A stretch of 64,000 nt of DNA from contig NZ_JAQZAT010000002.1 of NCBI RefSeq assembly GCF_028736925.1, positions 310,001 through 374,000 on the forward strand, given 5' to 3'. The stretch's first letter is position 1, and each line of letters begins with the position of its first letter. Made by a program: the position numbers and the translations under genes. This DNA comes from Flavivirga sp. 57AJ16 (GTDB lineage: Bacteria; Bacteroidota; Bacteroidia; Flavobacteriales; Flavobacteriaceae). The notes below the pieces were generated by a model, which had not been told where the DNA came from, did not search any database, and was given only the letters and a program-made list of their open reading frames with translations. Shown here in pieces: positions 38,154 to 46,379 of this stretch.

Positions 38154-39665
38154 ATGAAAAAAATATTATTTCTATTATTTGTTACTGTTGGTCTTTATTC
38201 TTGTGAAGACGAATTAGATATAGTGAACCCTAATGAAATTACCAATGAGAGTTTTTGGCAAGATGAAGTTGATGCTATCAAAGGAGTTAATGCTTGTTAT
38301 AGTACACTTCATAGGGGAGGGTTTTCAAGATGGCAACCCATGTTCTATGATCTGCGTTCGGATGTGGGTGCAAGTTTCAGCCCTTGGAGTGATTTAGCAA
38401 ATGCTTTGAACAATTTTATACAACCAGATTCTAATTTTGGCCCTGCGGTTGATGTATACTTTGATAATTATGTTGGAATTAATAGAGCAAATCAAGTCAT
38501 TGCGAATGTCCCCGATATCAATATGGATGAAAATTTAAAATCTAGAATATTAGGTGAAGCTTATTTTTTTAGAGGTATGCACTATTATCATTTGGCGAGC
38601 TTGTGGGGTAATGTAGTTTTGCAATTGGAACCATCTAAACCAACAGATTTATCACCCAACGCTTCTGAAGCTGAAGTATGGTCTCAGGTAGCAAGTGATT
38701 TAACCGAAGCCGCTAATAGATTGCCCATAAGTTATAGTGATAATAATGATATAGGGAGAATAACCAAAGGAGGAGCAAATGCTCTTTTGGCAAAAGCTTA
38801 TATGCAAATGCAAGATTATAATTCGGCAAAAATAGCCCTAGATTACTTTATTACTGGAGAAGGTTTAAATGTTTATGATCTTGTTGCAGATTATTATGAC
38901 AATTTTAAGGTAAGCACTGAATTTAACCAAGAGTCAATAATTGAGTGGAGTTATATAGAAAACCCAACTGAAGGTACAGATAATGATGTAGACACTGCAA
39001 ATCATAATTACGGTACATCTATAGGACAATTTTATGGACCTCCTGGTGTAGGATTTACTGATGCTGAGGCGCTTAGATGGGTTGTAGGCGAATTTGAAAT
39101 TGAAAGAACAATTTCAGATGAAAGAGATCCAAGGCTTCCTGTTACATTCTTATATGATCATACTAATGAGGCTGGTCCAACTGCTACTATGGTGTATGGT
39201 CAATCTTTTCAAGATAGGTATGGTAATAGTGAGCGAGTATTTTTTAGAAAATTCCTTCACGATCATACAAGAGATTTCGAAGGTTTTAGAGGCATCAATA
39301 ATTATAGATTTATTCGATTTGCAGATGTTCTTTTAATGTATGCTGAATGCTTAAATGCCATTGGAAGTACAAATGATGCTTATCAATATGTTGATCGAGT
39401 AAGAGCCAGAGCTGGTTTAGCTCCGTTAGCAACAGGGATGTCCCAACAAGAATTCTTAAACCAATTAAAACACGAACGCTTAATGGAATTGACGGGTGAA
39501 GGCCATCGTTGGAACGATTTAAAACGATGGGGAGATTTAGGGTCGCAATTAAGCGATAAAGATCCTGGTTTTAACAATTTTATAATTGGTAAACATGAGC
39601 TATTGCCTATTCCTCAACGAGATTTGGATATTAACCCTAATATGGATCAAAACCCAATGTGGTAA
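38154..39665 (+). CDS. SusD-type surface glycan-binding lipoprotein
   Basis: A 503-residue SusD-family lipoprotein. I use the ATG at 38154, which gives a clean lipoprotein signal (MKKILFLLFVTVGLYSC, Cys17) and starts 10 bases after the SusC stop; the longer frame overlaps SusC. SusD features include AIKGVNACYSTLHRGG, GEAYFFRGMHYYHLASLWGNV, RFADVLLMYAECLNAIG and the C-terminal LKHERLMELTGEGHRWNDLKRWG followed by LPIPQRDLDINPNMDQNP. It should cap SusC on the cell surface and bind the PUL glycan. Confidence 0.97.
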   Translation: MKKILFLLFVTVGLYSCEDELDIVNPNEITNESFWQDEVDAIKGVNACYSTLHRGGFSRWQPMFYDLRSDVGASFSPWSDLANALNNFIQPDSNFGPAVDVYFDNYVGINRANQVIANVPDINMDENLKSRILGEAYFFRGMHYYHLASLWGNVVLQLEPSKPTDLSPNASEAEVWSQVASDLTEAANRLPISYSDNNDIGRITKGGANALLAKAYMQMQDYNSAKIALDYFITGEGLNVYDLVADYYDNFKVSTEFNQESIIEWSYIENPTEGTDNDVDTANHNYGTSIGQFYGPPGVGFTDAEALRWVVGEFEIERTISDERDPRLPVTFLYDHTNEAGPTATMVYGQSFQDRYGNSERVFFRKFLHDHTRDFEGFRGINNYRFIRFADVLLMYAECLNAIGSTNDAYQYVDRVRARAGLAPLATGMSQQEFLNQLKHERLMELTGEGHRWNDLKRWGDLGSQLSDKDPGFNNFIIGKHELLPIPQRDLDINPNMDQNPMW

Positions 39666-39713
39666 CCGAATATATATAATGCTAAAAGTATACCTATTAA
39701 TTAATATTGCTAC

Positions 39714-40820
39714 ATGAAACTACTTATAAAAAAAATATTGAATCGCATACATTTTATTATACTATGTCTCTCACTAATATGTTTTAGTGCTTGTGTATCA
39801 TGTAGCAGTGGCTCAGGTGAGGTAGAGAAACCGCCTGAGGAGAATCCGGTAGATAATCCAGTAGATAATACAACATTTAGAAACCCCATTTTGGATTCAG
39901 GGCCAGATCCATGGGTTTTTAAAAATGGAGAAGAATATTTTGTAACGTTTACAACTGGTTATAATATTACTTTAAGAAGAACCAGTAAAATGTCTGATCT
40001 TAAAAATGGGGCGCAAAAGGTTATTTGGACACCTCCTGCTTCTGGTTTTAATTCCAAAGAAATATGGGCGCCAGAATTACACAAAATAGATGGTAAATGG
40101 TATGTGTATTATGCAGCCAGCGACGGGAATAATGATAACCACAAAATGTGGGTCTTAGAGAACACCTCCAATGATCCATTTCAGGGAACATGGGAAGATA
40201 AAGGAGAATTGTTGCTTCCTGATAACAAGTGGGCTATTGATGGATCGCCTTTCGAGTTAAATGGGGAATATTATTTTATCTGGTCAGGTTGGGAAGGAAA
40301 TACCAATGTACAGCAAAATGTATATATAGCTAAAATGCAGGATCCTTTGACAGTAGTTGGAGAAAGGGTTTGTCTTATTAAACCAACTGATTCTTGGGAA
40401 ACTAATAACGTCTTTCCAACAGTTACGGAAGGTCCTCAATTTTTAAAGAAGGATGACAAGTTGTTCATATTTTATTCCGCAGGAGGCTGTTGGACCGATG
40501 GTTATAGTATAGGGTTAATATGGACTGATGAGCATAGCGATTTGCTTAATCCCGATCTTTGGGAGCGGGCAAATAACAATCCTCTATTTGTTTCAAATAC
40601 TTTGGGTAATGCTTTTGGACCTGGTCATAATTCATTTTTTAAATCTCTTGATGGTACAGAAGATTGGATTTTGTACCATGCTAATCCATTAGCAAATCAA
40701 GGGTGCGGTAATAGTAGGACCGTTAGAATGCAAAAAATGACCTGGGAGAATAATGGATTCCCCGTTTTAGGGATTCCCGAATCCCTTAATAAAGATTTAT
40801 TAAAGCCTAGTGGAGAATAA
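39714..40820 (+). CDS. GH43-family glycosidase, lipoprotein (arabinofuranosidase-like)
   Basis: A 368-residue five-bladed propeller hydrolase, exported as a lipoprotein (Cys27 or Cys30 in SACVSC) with a Pro/Asn/Asp linker. GH43 catalytic positions are visible: general base D65 (GPDPW), pKa-modulating D176 (IDGSP) and general acid E239 (TEGPQF). Other family blocks are IWAPELHKIDGKWYVYYAAS and FGPGHNSFFKSLDGTEDWILYHA. The sequence type is that often described as alpha-L-arabinofuranosidase. It lies 48 bases after SusD in the PUL operon. A broken paralogue is at 43472. Confidence 0.92.
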   Translation: MKLLIKKILNRIHFIILCLSLICFSACVSCSSGSGEVEKPPEENPVDNPVDNTTFRNPILDSGPDPWVFKNGEEYFVTFTTGYNITLRRTSKMSDLKNGAQKVIWTPPASGFNSKEIWAPELHKIDGKWYVYYAASDGNNDNHKMWVLENTSNDPFQGTWEDKGELLLPDNKWAIDGSPFELNGEYYFIWSGWEGNTNVQQNVYIAKMQDPLTVVGERVCLIKPTDSWETNNVFPTVTEGPQFLKKDDKLFIFYSAGGCWTDGYSIGLIWTDEHSDLLNPDLWERANNNPLFVSNTLGNAFGPGHNSFFKSLDGTEDWILYHANPLANQGCGNSRTVRMQKMTWENNGFPVLGIPESLNKDLLKPSGE

Positions 40821-40879
40821 AGCTTTTTGCTTTCCCTTAACTAGCATTTGAGTTTATTGAGTTAGTTTTAATTATGACG

Positions 40880-40909
40880 GCCCATCTATACAGGATTGGA
40901 TAGATGGGC
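40880..40909 (+). terminator. 10-bp hairpin after the first GH43 gene
   Basis: GCCCATCTAT (40880-40889) pairs perfectly with 40900-40909 around a 10-base loop. No T tract follows, so partial termination or mRNA protection is more likely than full stop. The next gene begins 45 bases later on the same strand. Confidence 0.5.
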
Positions 40910-40954
40910 TATCTGTAAAAATGTTATCAGTAATCGAATTTTAAAAGTAATAAA

Positions 40955-42040
40955 ATGAAAAAACTATTATTAAACGTGTGTATTTTGCTTTTAACAACGC
41001 TTTGTTATTCTCAATATTCAGATACCGCCAGCACAGTAATAAACGATAAATGGTCTAGAGAGAAAGCCAATTCTTGGTACGCCAACCATAATTGGATAGT
41101 AGGCGCAAATTTTAATCCTAGCACAGCAATTAATCAACTGGAGATGTGGCAAGAGCGTACTTTTGATCCAGAAACCATAGATAAAGAGTTAGGGTATGCC
41201 AAAGAAATAGGCTTTAATACGATGCGTGTTTATCTCCATAGTCTTGCTTATAAGGTTGATCCATCGGGTTTTAAAAATCGAATGGAGACATACCTTCAAA
41301 TTGCAGACAAGAATGATATAAAAACAATGTTTGTCATTTTTGATGATGTATGGGGTAAAAGCCCAAAAATAGGAATACAGCCTGAGCCTAAACCTGGTGT
41401 TCATAATTCGGGATGGGTGCAAGACCCTGGAGACCCAGCCTCAAAAGAGTTAGAAAATTTTCCTGAACTAGAAATGTACGTGAAGGATGTTATCGGTACT
41501 TTTAAGAAGGATAAAAGAATTTTAATGTGGGATTTATATAACGAGCCTGGAAACAGTGGGAAGTTTAGCGCTTCGGTCAATCTTTTAAATGCCGTTTTTA
41601 AATGGGCAAGAGAAGTGAACCCTTTGCAGCCTTTAACTGCTGGCATATGGCGGTGGGAAAAAAGGTTTCAAGAAGTTAATGAGATTCAAGCATTAAATTC
41701 TGATATCATTACCTATCATCATTATGGTGAGCCCGGAGATCACTTGCAGGTACTTAATCTACTTAAAACCCATGGAAGGCCAATGGTATGTACAGAATAC
41801 ATGGCAAGAACAAGAAACAGTAGGTTTTCAAACATACTCCCCATACTAAAGGAAGAAAAAATTGGAGCTATAAATTGGGGACTTGTTGCGGGAAAGACAA
41901 ATACTATATACGAGTGGGATAAGCCCATTGAAAGTGGGGAAGAACCTATCGAATGGTTCCATGACATATTTAGAAAAGATGGGACACCATACCGTCAAGA
42001 TGAAGTGGACCTAATTAAAAAATTAACATCAAAAGATTAA
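40955..42040 (+). CDS. Clan GH-A glycoside hydrolase (GH5-like)
   Basis: A 361-residue secreted (beta/alpha)8 enzyme; signal peptide to residue 19 (TLCYSQ). The acid/base is E197 in MWDLYNEPGN and the nucleophile E281 in MVCTEYMAR, spaced as in clan GH-A; IITYHHYG lies between them. The fold blocks GFNTMRVYLHSLAYKVDP and DIKTMFVIFDDVWG are at strands 2 and 3. Relatives are usually annotated as beta-xylanase- or cellulase-like; I cannot fix the number or substrate. Flanked by two GH43 genes, it may cut the backbone while they trim arabinose or xylose. Confidence 0.85.
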   Translation: MKKLLLNVCILLLTTLCYSQYSDTASTVINDKWSREKANSWYANHNWIVGANFNPSTAINQLEMWQERTFDPETIDKELGYAKEIGFNTMRVYLHSLAYKVDPSGFKNRMETYLQIADKNDIKTMFVIFDDVWGKSPKIGIQPEPKPGVHNSGWVQDPGDPASKELENFPELEMYVKDVIGTFKKDKRILMWDLYNEPGNSGKFSASVNLLNAVFKWAREVNPLQPLTAGIWRWEKRFQEVNEIQALNSDIITYHHYGEPGDHLQVLNLLKTHGRPMVCTEYMARTRNSRFSNILPILKEEKIGAINWGLVAGKTNTIYEWDKPIESGEEPIEWFHDIFRKDGTPYRQDEVDLIKKLTSKD

Positions 42041-42082
42041 TCGTTATATAATAAAGGATTTTTCGCTATCAAAAACAAAATC

Positions 42083-43255
42083 ATGAAACACGGCATTTTT
42101 AATAAAATATTTATTCTTATTGGATTAATAGGTGCAACAAGCTTTTATTCCTGTAAAAAGCAAGCAAAAAAACATAAAGAAAATAAAATGGCTTCTATTG
42201 ATACCATAACCTATAAGAACCCACTCAATGTTAAATTTGGCGATCCGTATATACTGGACGATGGCGATACATTTTATTTATATGGTACTGGCGGAGGAGC
42301 TGTTGATGGCTTTTCAGTGTACGCATCAAAAAATTTGATTGATTGGAAATATGAGAATCAAATATATCAAGGAAATAAAGCAGATAGTTGGTGTATAAGT
42401 GATTTTTGGGCACCAGAATGTTATAAGGTAAACGGTAAATACTATTTGTTTTATAGTGCCAATTGGAGGCATAATCCAACTAATGAACAAGAGAACTTCC
42501 ATATAGGTGTTGCTGTTTCCGATAAGCCTACGGGGCCATTTACAGACTTAAAAGATGGACCATTATTTGAACCTGGCTACCCAGTTATAGACGCTAATGT
42601 ATTTCAAGATAGTGATGGTAAATATTATTTATACTATTCTAGGGTTTGTTATAAACACCCTGTAGAAAGTGAAATTCAAGAATGGGCTAAAAAAGAAAAC
42701 CTGTTTGAAGAAATAGAAGAAAGTTGGGTATATGGTGTAGAGCTCAGTCCAGATTTTATGTCGGTTATAGGAACGCCTAAACTACTTTTAAGACCTCCGG
42801 TTAAACTTGGTGATGTGAATGCCGAATGGGAAAGTAGGTCTGTGACATCTAAAGAAATTAACCGAAGATGGACAGAAGGTTCATTTACTTTTAAAAAAGA
42901 CAGCACATATTATATTATGTATTCGGCAAATTACTATGCTGGAGAAAATTATGCTGTTGGATATGCTACTTCAACGTCTCCATTAGGACCATTTATAAAA
43001 TCTAGCAATAACCCTGTATTAGAAAAAAACTCTGATAAAGGAGGGGATGTAACGGGGACTGGACATAACAGCGTTTTATTTCTTGATAGTATAGGGAAAA
43101 TGTACTGTGTTTATCATGGAAGAACTACAGAAACAGGCGAAAAGCGAGTTGTATTTATAGATGAAATGGAAATCTTACCAGATGGTACTTTAAAAGTTTT
43201 GGGACCAACTACCGAGCCACAAAATTTACTTATAACCAAAGAAGGTCAATTATAA
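42083..43255 (+). CDS. GH43-family glycosidase, lipoprotein
   Basis: A 390-residue GH43 lipoprotein (SFYSC, Cys24). The three catalytic acids are D54 (FGDPY), D170 (VIDAN) and E265 (WTEGSF). Other blocks are DFWAPECYKVNGKYYLFYSAN, YYIMYSANYYAGENYAVGYATS and GTGHNSVLFLDSIGKMYCVYHGR. It differs strongly from the GH43 at 39714, so it is another subfamily, perhaps a beta-xylosidase or arabinofuranosidase with a different linkage. It lies 42 bases after the GH-A gene and ends the intact catalytic part of the operon. Confidence 0.92.
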   Translation: MKHGIFNKIFILIGLIGATSFYSCKKQAKKHKENKMASIDTITYKNPLNVKFGDPYILDDGDTFYLYGTGGGAVDGFSVYASKNLIDWKYENQIYQGNKADSWCISDFWAPECYKVNGKYYLFYSANWRHNPTNEQENFHIGVAVSDKPTGPFTDLKDGPLFEPGYPVIDANVFQDSDGKYYLYYSRVCYKHPVESEIQEWAKKENLFEEIEESWVYGVELSPDFMSVIGTPKLLLRPPVKLGDVNAEWESRSVTSKEINRRWTEGSFTFKKDSTYYIMYSANYYAGENYAVGYATSTSPLGPFIKSSNNPVLEKNSDKGGDVTGTGHNSVLFLDSIGKMYCVYHGRTTETGEKRVVFIDEMEILPDGTLKVLGPTTEPQNLLITKEGQL

Positions 43256-43471
43256 GTTTAAAATAAAAAAATGAAGTTATTGTATTTCTAGAACCACTAA
43301 TTCAAAAATACAGGAAATAAACGAGTAGGTTTTATTAATAAGAGAAAACGTTTACAATACCGGCCCATAATCTAACTATAAATACACCACCTAATAATTG
43401 ATAATGGACAATTATAGATTTTGTTCTTAGCACACTTGGGACATTGTTTAGCTAAAAGACAGAAAACAATT

Positions 43472-43720
43472 ATGAAAAATTCATTACGAAACTATGTAAT
43501 TCTTTCATTTACATTATGTTTGTATAATCTGTCTGTTGGTCAATCTATGGTGTATTCAGCAAATGGGTGTTGGACTCCAGATTATGAACTACGCATGTTA
43601 TCAATAGACGATACTTTTAATCTTTTAATAGACCCGTGGACTGTGAGTGCTAATACAGTTTTTTACTCTAACCCTGATATTAGTGCTTATGGGCTTGGGC
43701 ATCATTCCTTTTTTAAATAA
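43472..43720 (+). pseudogene. Internally deleted GH43 remnant
   Basis: From the ATG at 43472 a signal peptide (MKNSLRNYVILSFTLCLYNLSVG) is followed at once by YSANGCWTPDYELRMLSIDD and ISAYGLGHHSFFK, then a stop. These match the distal part of the intact GH43 at 39714 (YSAGGCWTDGYSIGLIWTDE; FGPGHNSFFKS). All three catalytic acids are missing, so about 200 codons were lost. A following frame at 43711-43797 (DLDARDLKFTIKGLNSEKV) may be the tail of yet another lost gene. Confidence 0.8.
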
Positions 43721-43812
43721 CCGATTTGGATGCTAGAGATCTCAAATTTACAATCAAAGGATTAAATAGTGAAAAAGTAGATAGTAGTATTAAATAATAA
43801 ACCCTATAGAAA

Positions 43813-44961
43813 ATGTATTTAAAAAAAGTAGTTTTACCATTAGCAATTCTTTTTATATGTAGTGCCTGTAAAGACCAAAACTTAAGCCTTAAAACAAATG
43901 AAATTAAGCTATTAAACAAAGACGCCTTTAAAAAAGAGGTGGATGGAAAGCTAATAAACCTGTATGTTTTAAAAAATAAAGATGGTTTGGTATCCGAAAT
44001 CACAAACTATGGAGGTAAGGTGGTTTCTCTATGGGTTCCAGACAAGTTAGGCCATTTTGAAGACATCGTATTGGGACATTCAAATATAGATGATTACTTA
44101 ACTTCTAAAGAAAAATATTTTGGTGCTTTAGTTGGACGTTATGGAAATCGCATTGCAAATGGAACGTTTTCAATAAATGGTAAGGAATATCATCTTGCAA
44201 AAAATAATGGAGAGAATCATCTTCATGGAGGTAATTTAGGTTACGATTCAGTCATTTGGGAAGCAACCCAATTAGATGAACAAACTTTAGAGTTGCACTA
44301 TATCTCCCAAGATTTAGAAGAAGGATATCCAGGAACATTAAGCATTAAGGTCATTTATCAACTTACAGATAACAATGAATTAAAAGTTGAATATTGGGCA
44401 ACAACCGATCAAACTACCGTTGTTAACCTTACACATCATTCATTTTTTAATCTTAAAGGCCATGGGAATGGTACTATAAATGACCATCAACTTCTTATAA
44501 ATGCACCGTACTATACACCTGTAAAAGAGGGGTTGATACCTACTGGTAAAATTACTACGGTTGAAAATACACCATTTGATTTCCAAAAGCTAACGGCCAT
44601 AGGAAAACGAGTTAATGATAATAATCAACAATTAGAATATGGATTTGGTTACGACCATAATTTTGTATTAAATCAAAATTTAGAAGCGCTTAATTATGCC
44701 GCTAAGGTTAAAGAACCTGTTTCTGGACGAATCATGGAAGTTTTTACAAACGAACCTGGGCTACAATTCTATGGTGGTAATTTTTTGGATGGTAGTATAA
44801 AAGGTAAAGACGGAAAAGCCTATAAATACCGAACAGCGTTTTGTTTGGAAACACAACATTTTCCAGATAGCCCAAATAACTCACATTTTCCTTCTACAGT
44901 ATTAAATCCCGGAAAACAATATTATTCTATTTGTATTTATAAGTTTTCAACGTCTAAATAA
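43813..44961 (+). CDS. galM: Aldose 1-epimerase (mutarotase), lipoprotein
   Basis: A 382-residue galactose-mutarotase-type enzyme carried as a lipoprotein (FICSACK, Cys20). Family blocks are TNYGGKVVSLWVPD, GRYGNRIANGTFSINGKEY, NHLHGG, the catalytic histidine in LTHHSFFNLKGHG, and the catalytic glutamate in FCLETQHFPDSP. It interconverts alpha and beta anomers of free sugars. In PULs an exported copy readies monosaccharides such as arabinose, xylose or galactose for uptake. It is the last intact gene of this operon. Confidence 0.95.
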   Translation: MYLKKVVLPLAILFICSACKDQNLSLKTNEIKLLNKDAFKKEVDGKLINLYVLKNKDGLVSEITNYGGKVVSLWVPDKLGHFEDIVLGHSNIDDYLTSKEKYFGALVGRYGNRIANGTFSINGKEYHLAKNNGENHLHGGNLGYDSVIWEATQLDEQTLELHYISQDLEEGYPGTLSIKVIYQLTDNNELKVEYWATTDQTTVVNLTHHSFFNLKGHGNGTINDHQLLINAPYYTPVKEGLIPTGKITTVENTPFDFQKLTAIGKRVNDNNQQLEYGFGYDHNFVLNQNLEALNYAAKVKEPVSGRIMEVFTNEPGLQFYGGNFLDGSIKGKDGKAYKYRTAFCLETQHFPDSPNNSHFPSTVLNPGKQYYSICIYKFSTSK

Positions 44962-44971
44962 ACACGAGTTA

Positions 44972-45127
44972 TACCCAAAGGATATTCACCCCAAAAACAA
45001 ATAAGATGTAGGTGAAAGACTAGCAGCCTCCATGGCGCTTAATAAAGAGTACAATAAAAATGTAGTTTTTAAGGGACCTAGTTTTAGATCATTGGAAATA
45101 AAAGAAAATAAAATGACAATAACCTAG
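44972..45127 (+). pseudogene. Sialate O-acetylesterase C-terminal remnant
   Basis: One frame reads YPKDIHPKNK, a TAA stop at 45002-45004, then DVGERLAASMALNKEYN and VVFKGPSFRSLEI before a TAG at 45125-45127. This is the conserved DIHPxNKQDVGxRLA region of sialate O-acetylesterases, with the Gln codon changed to a stop (CAA to TAA). Nothing of the N-terminal SGNH domain remains. Such esterases deacetylate glycans such as acetylated xylan in PULs. Confidence 0.75.
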
Positions 45128-45196
45128 ATCGCTCTAATTTTATGTTTTGGTAAAAAAGAGTGATTTATAATATTTGAGCAACCTCAAAGGTGGATG

Positions 45197-45232
45197 AGAA
45201 CCCTAAAATTCATGAATTTTAGGGTTCTTTTT
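45197..45232 (+). terminator. Rho-independent terminator, perfect palindrome
   Basis: Bases 45197-45228 are a perfect 32-base palindrome (16-bp arm AGAACCCTAAAATTCA), with a T run to 45232. It would end transcripts of the PUL. The inner 20 bases, CTAAAATTCATGAATTTTAG, recur exactly at 57107-57126. Confidence 0.8.
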
Positions 45233-45290
45233 GTATTTATAAACTCATTTTTGACCCCTTACTATGTACATTCGTTGTCATGACATATTA

Positions 45291-45453
45291 ATACCAATTA
45301 TGAATTAAAATACGCAATTCAAACACATTCATTAATTCGTTTTATCACTTTACTCCTCATTTCCATAGCTTAGGCTATGCAAATAACACGCAGCAGGCAA
45401 AAACAAATAAGCAATATCGTTTTCTGTAGCTCATTTTAATTCATAATTGGTAT
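45291..45453. repeat. 163-bp element with 20-bp perfect terminal inverted repeats
   Basis: ATACCAATTATGAATTAAAA (45291-45310) is exactly inverted at 45434-45453. The interior is non-coding and has a central 'catagcttaggctatg' hairpin. Its right end touches a truncated SusC reading frame, so its insertion or excision probably cut that gene. A lone end occurs at 8709-8728. Confidence 0.8.
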
Positions 45454-45696
45454 AAATTCTTTAAAAAAGAAGTGACCTCCGCAATAACTCGTGTGAAAGA
45501 AGGAGATTTTAATAACGGTCGGGTTCGAAATGCTGTGGATCTGGTTGAGGGTAAAGTAGCGGGGTTGGTTATTATGAGAGTTAATGGTAGTGATCCAAAT
45601 TCTAGATATGGATTTAGCTATATCTTAGTAACAACAAAAAAAGGAAAAAAAACAATAGCACCATGTACAATACTTATGTACAACAAGAACATATAG
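45454..45696 (+). pseudogene. SusC plug-domain remnant
   Basis: The frame reads KKEVTSAITRVKEGDFNNG, then VEGKVAGLVIMRVNGSDPNS, a segment typical of SusC plug domains, and jumps directly to ILVTTKKGKK, the end of the plug. About 60 codons between these blocks are missing and no barrel follows. The left edge is set by the inverted-repeat element. The GTG at 45472 is not a real start. Confidence 0.8.
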
Positions 45697-46379
45697 ATAA
45701 AAAAATAAGTTGTTTAAATGCTTCCCAATTCCTGAGCCCTAAAGCTAACAACCCTAATCTTGTTTAAAACCAGGGCTATTAGAGGTTGCTATAAATAACT
45801 TTTTTTGAGTTAGTCAAGGGACAGTGGCAATTTTATTATTGTTGCTGTTCTTTTTTGTGCTCGGTAAATAAGATATATGATATTTAATCTATAACAATAT
45901 AATGGTAGATGGTAGTTAGCTTATTGTATCAGCTAGCAACATTTTTTGCTATTTATGTTTTAAATTTACATTTTAAAGGGTTTCGTTCATTTAATTATTT
46001 TAATTTTTTCTGAATGTCCGTAATCATACATAATGATATTTTTGTCATTCTGAACGAAGTGAAGAATCTGTTGATAATCAATGGGATCCCTCGTTGCCTC
46101 GGGATGACAAAAACAATATATTTTTAGGTCTATAACAAATTACGGACAATCAATAACTTTTACACAAAAAAATGATGCAAAATTTATTGTGATGAATAAT
46201 TAAAAAAACAAGAGCGATTTCCTAACTTGTAAAGATAAAATGACTGTTAATCCTGATTGTAGGATTAATTAGGTCGGGCCATAGATCGATTCAAAAAAAC
46301 TGTTTCATAATGAAGCATGGCCTTATTGATAACCACATTAATTAAGATTAAATAGGTATAATAAGTATAAAATTTTAAG
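45697..46379. other. Intergenic region with nested repeats
   Basis: No gene is supported. The stretch holds a T-run plus GAGTTAGTCA (about 45800-45816) shared with 8677-8693, and the element at 46015-46148. The AT-rich sequence just before 46380 should hold the promoter for the regulator gene, but no consensus box is clear. Confidence 0.5.
46015..46148. repeat. 134-bp element with 10-bp terminal inverted repeats
   Basis: TGTCCGTAAT (46015-46024) is inverted at 46139-46148. Between them is a REP-type palindrome with TTTTTGTCATTCTGAACGAAG at the left (from 46039) and GGGATGACAAAAA at the right, as dispersed in many flavobacterial genomes. It looks like a REP unit nested in a short terminal-repeat element. 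Confidence 0.6.
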
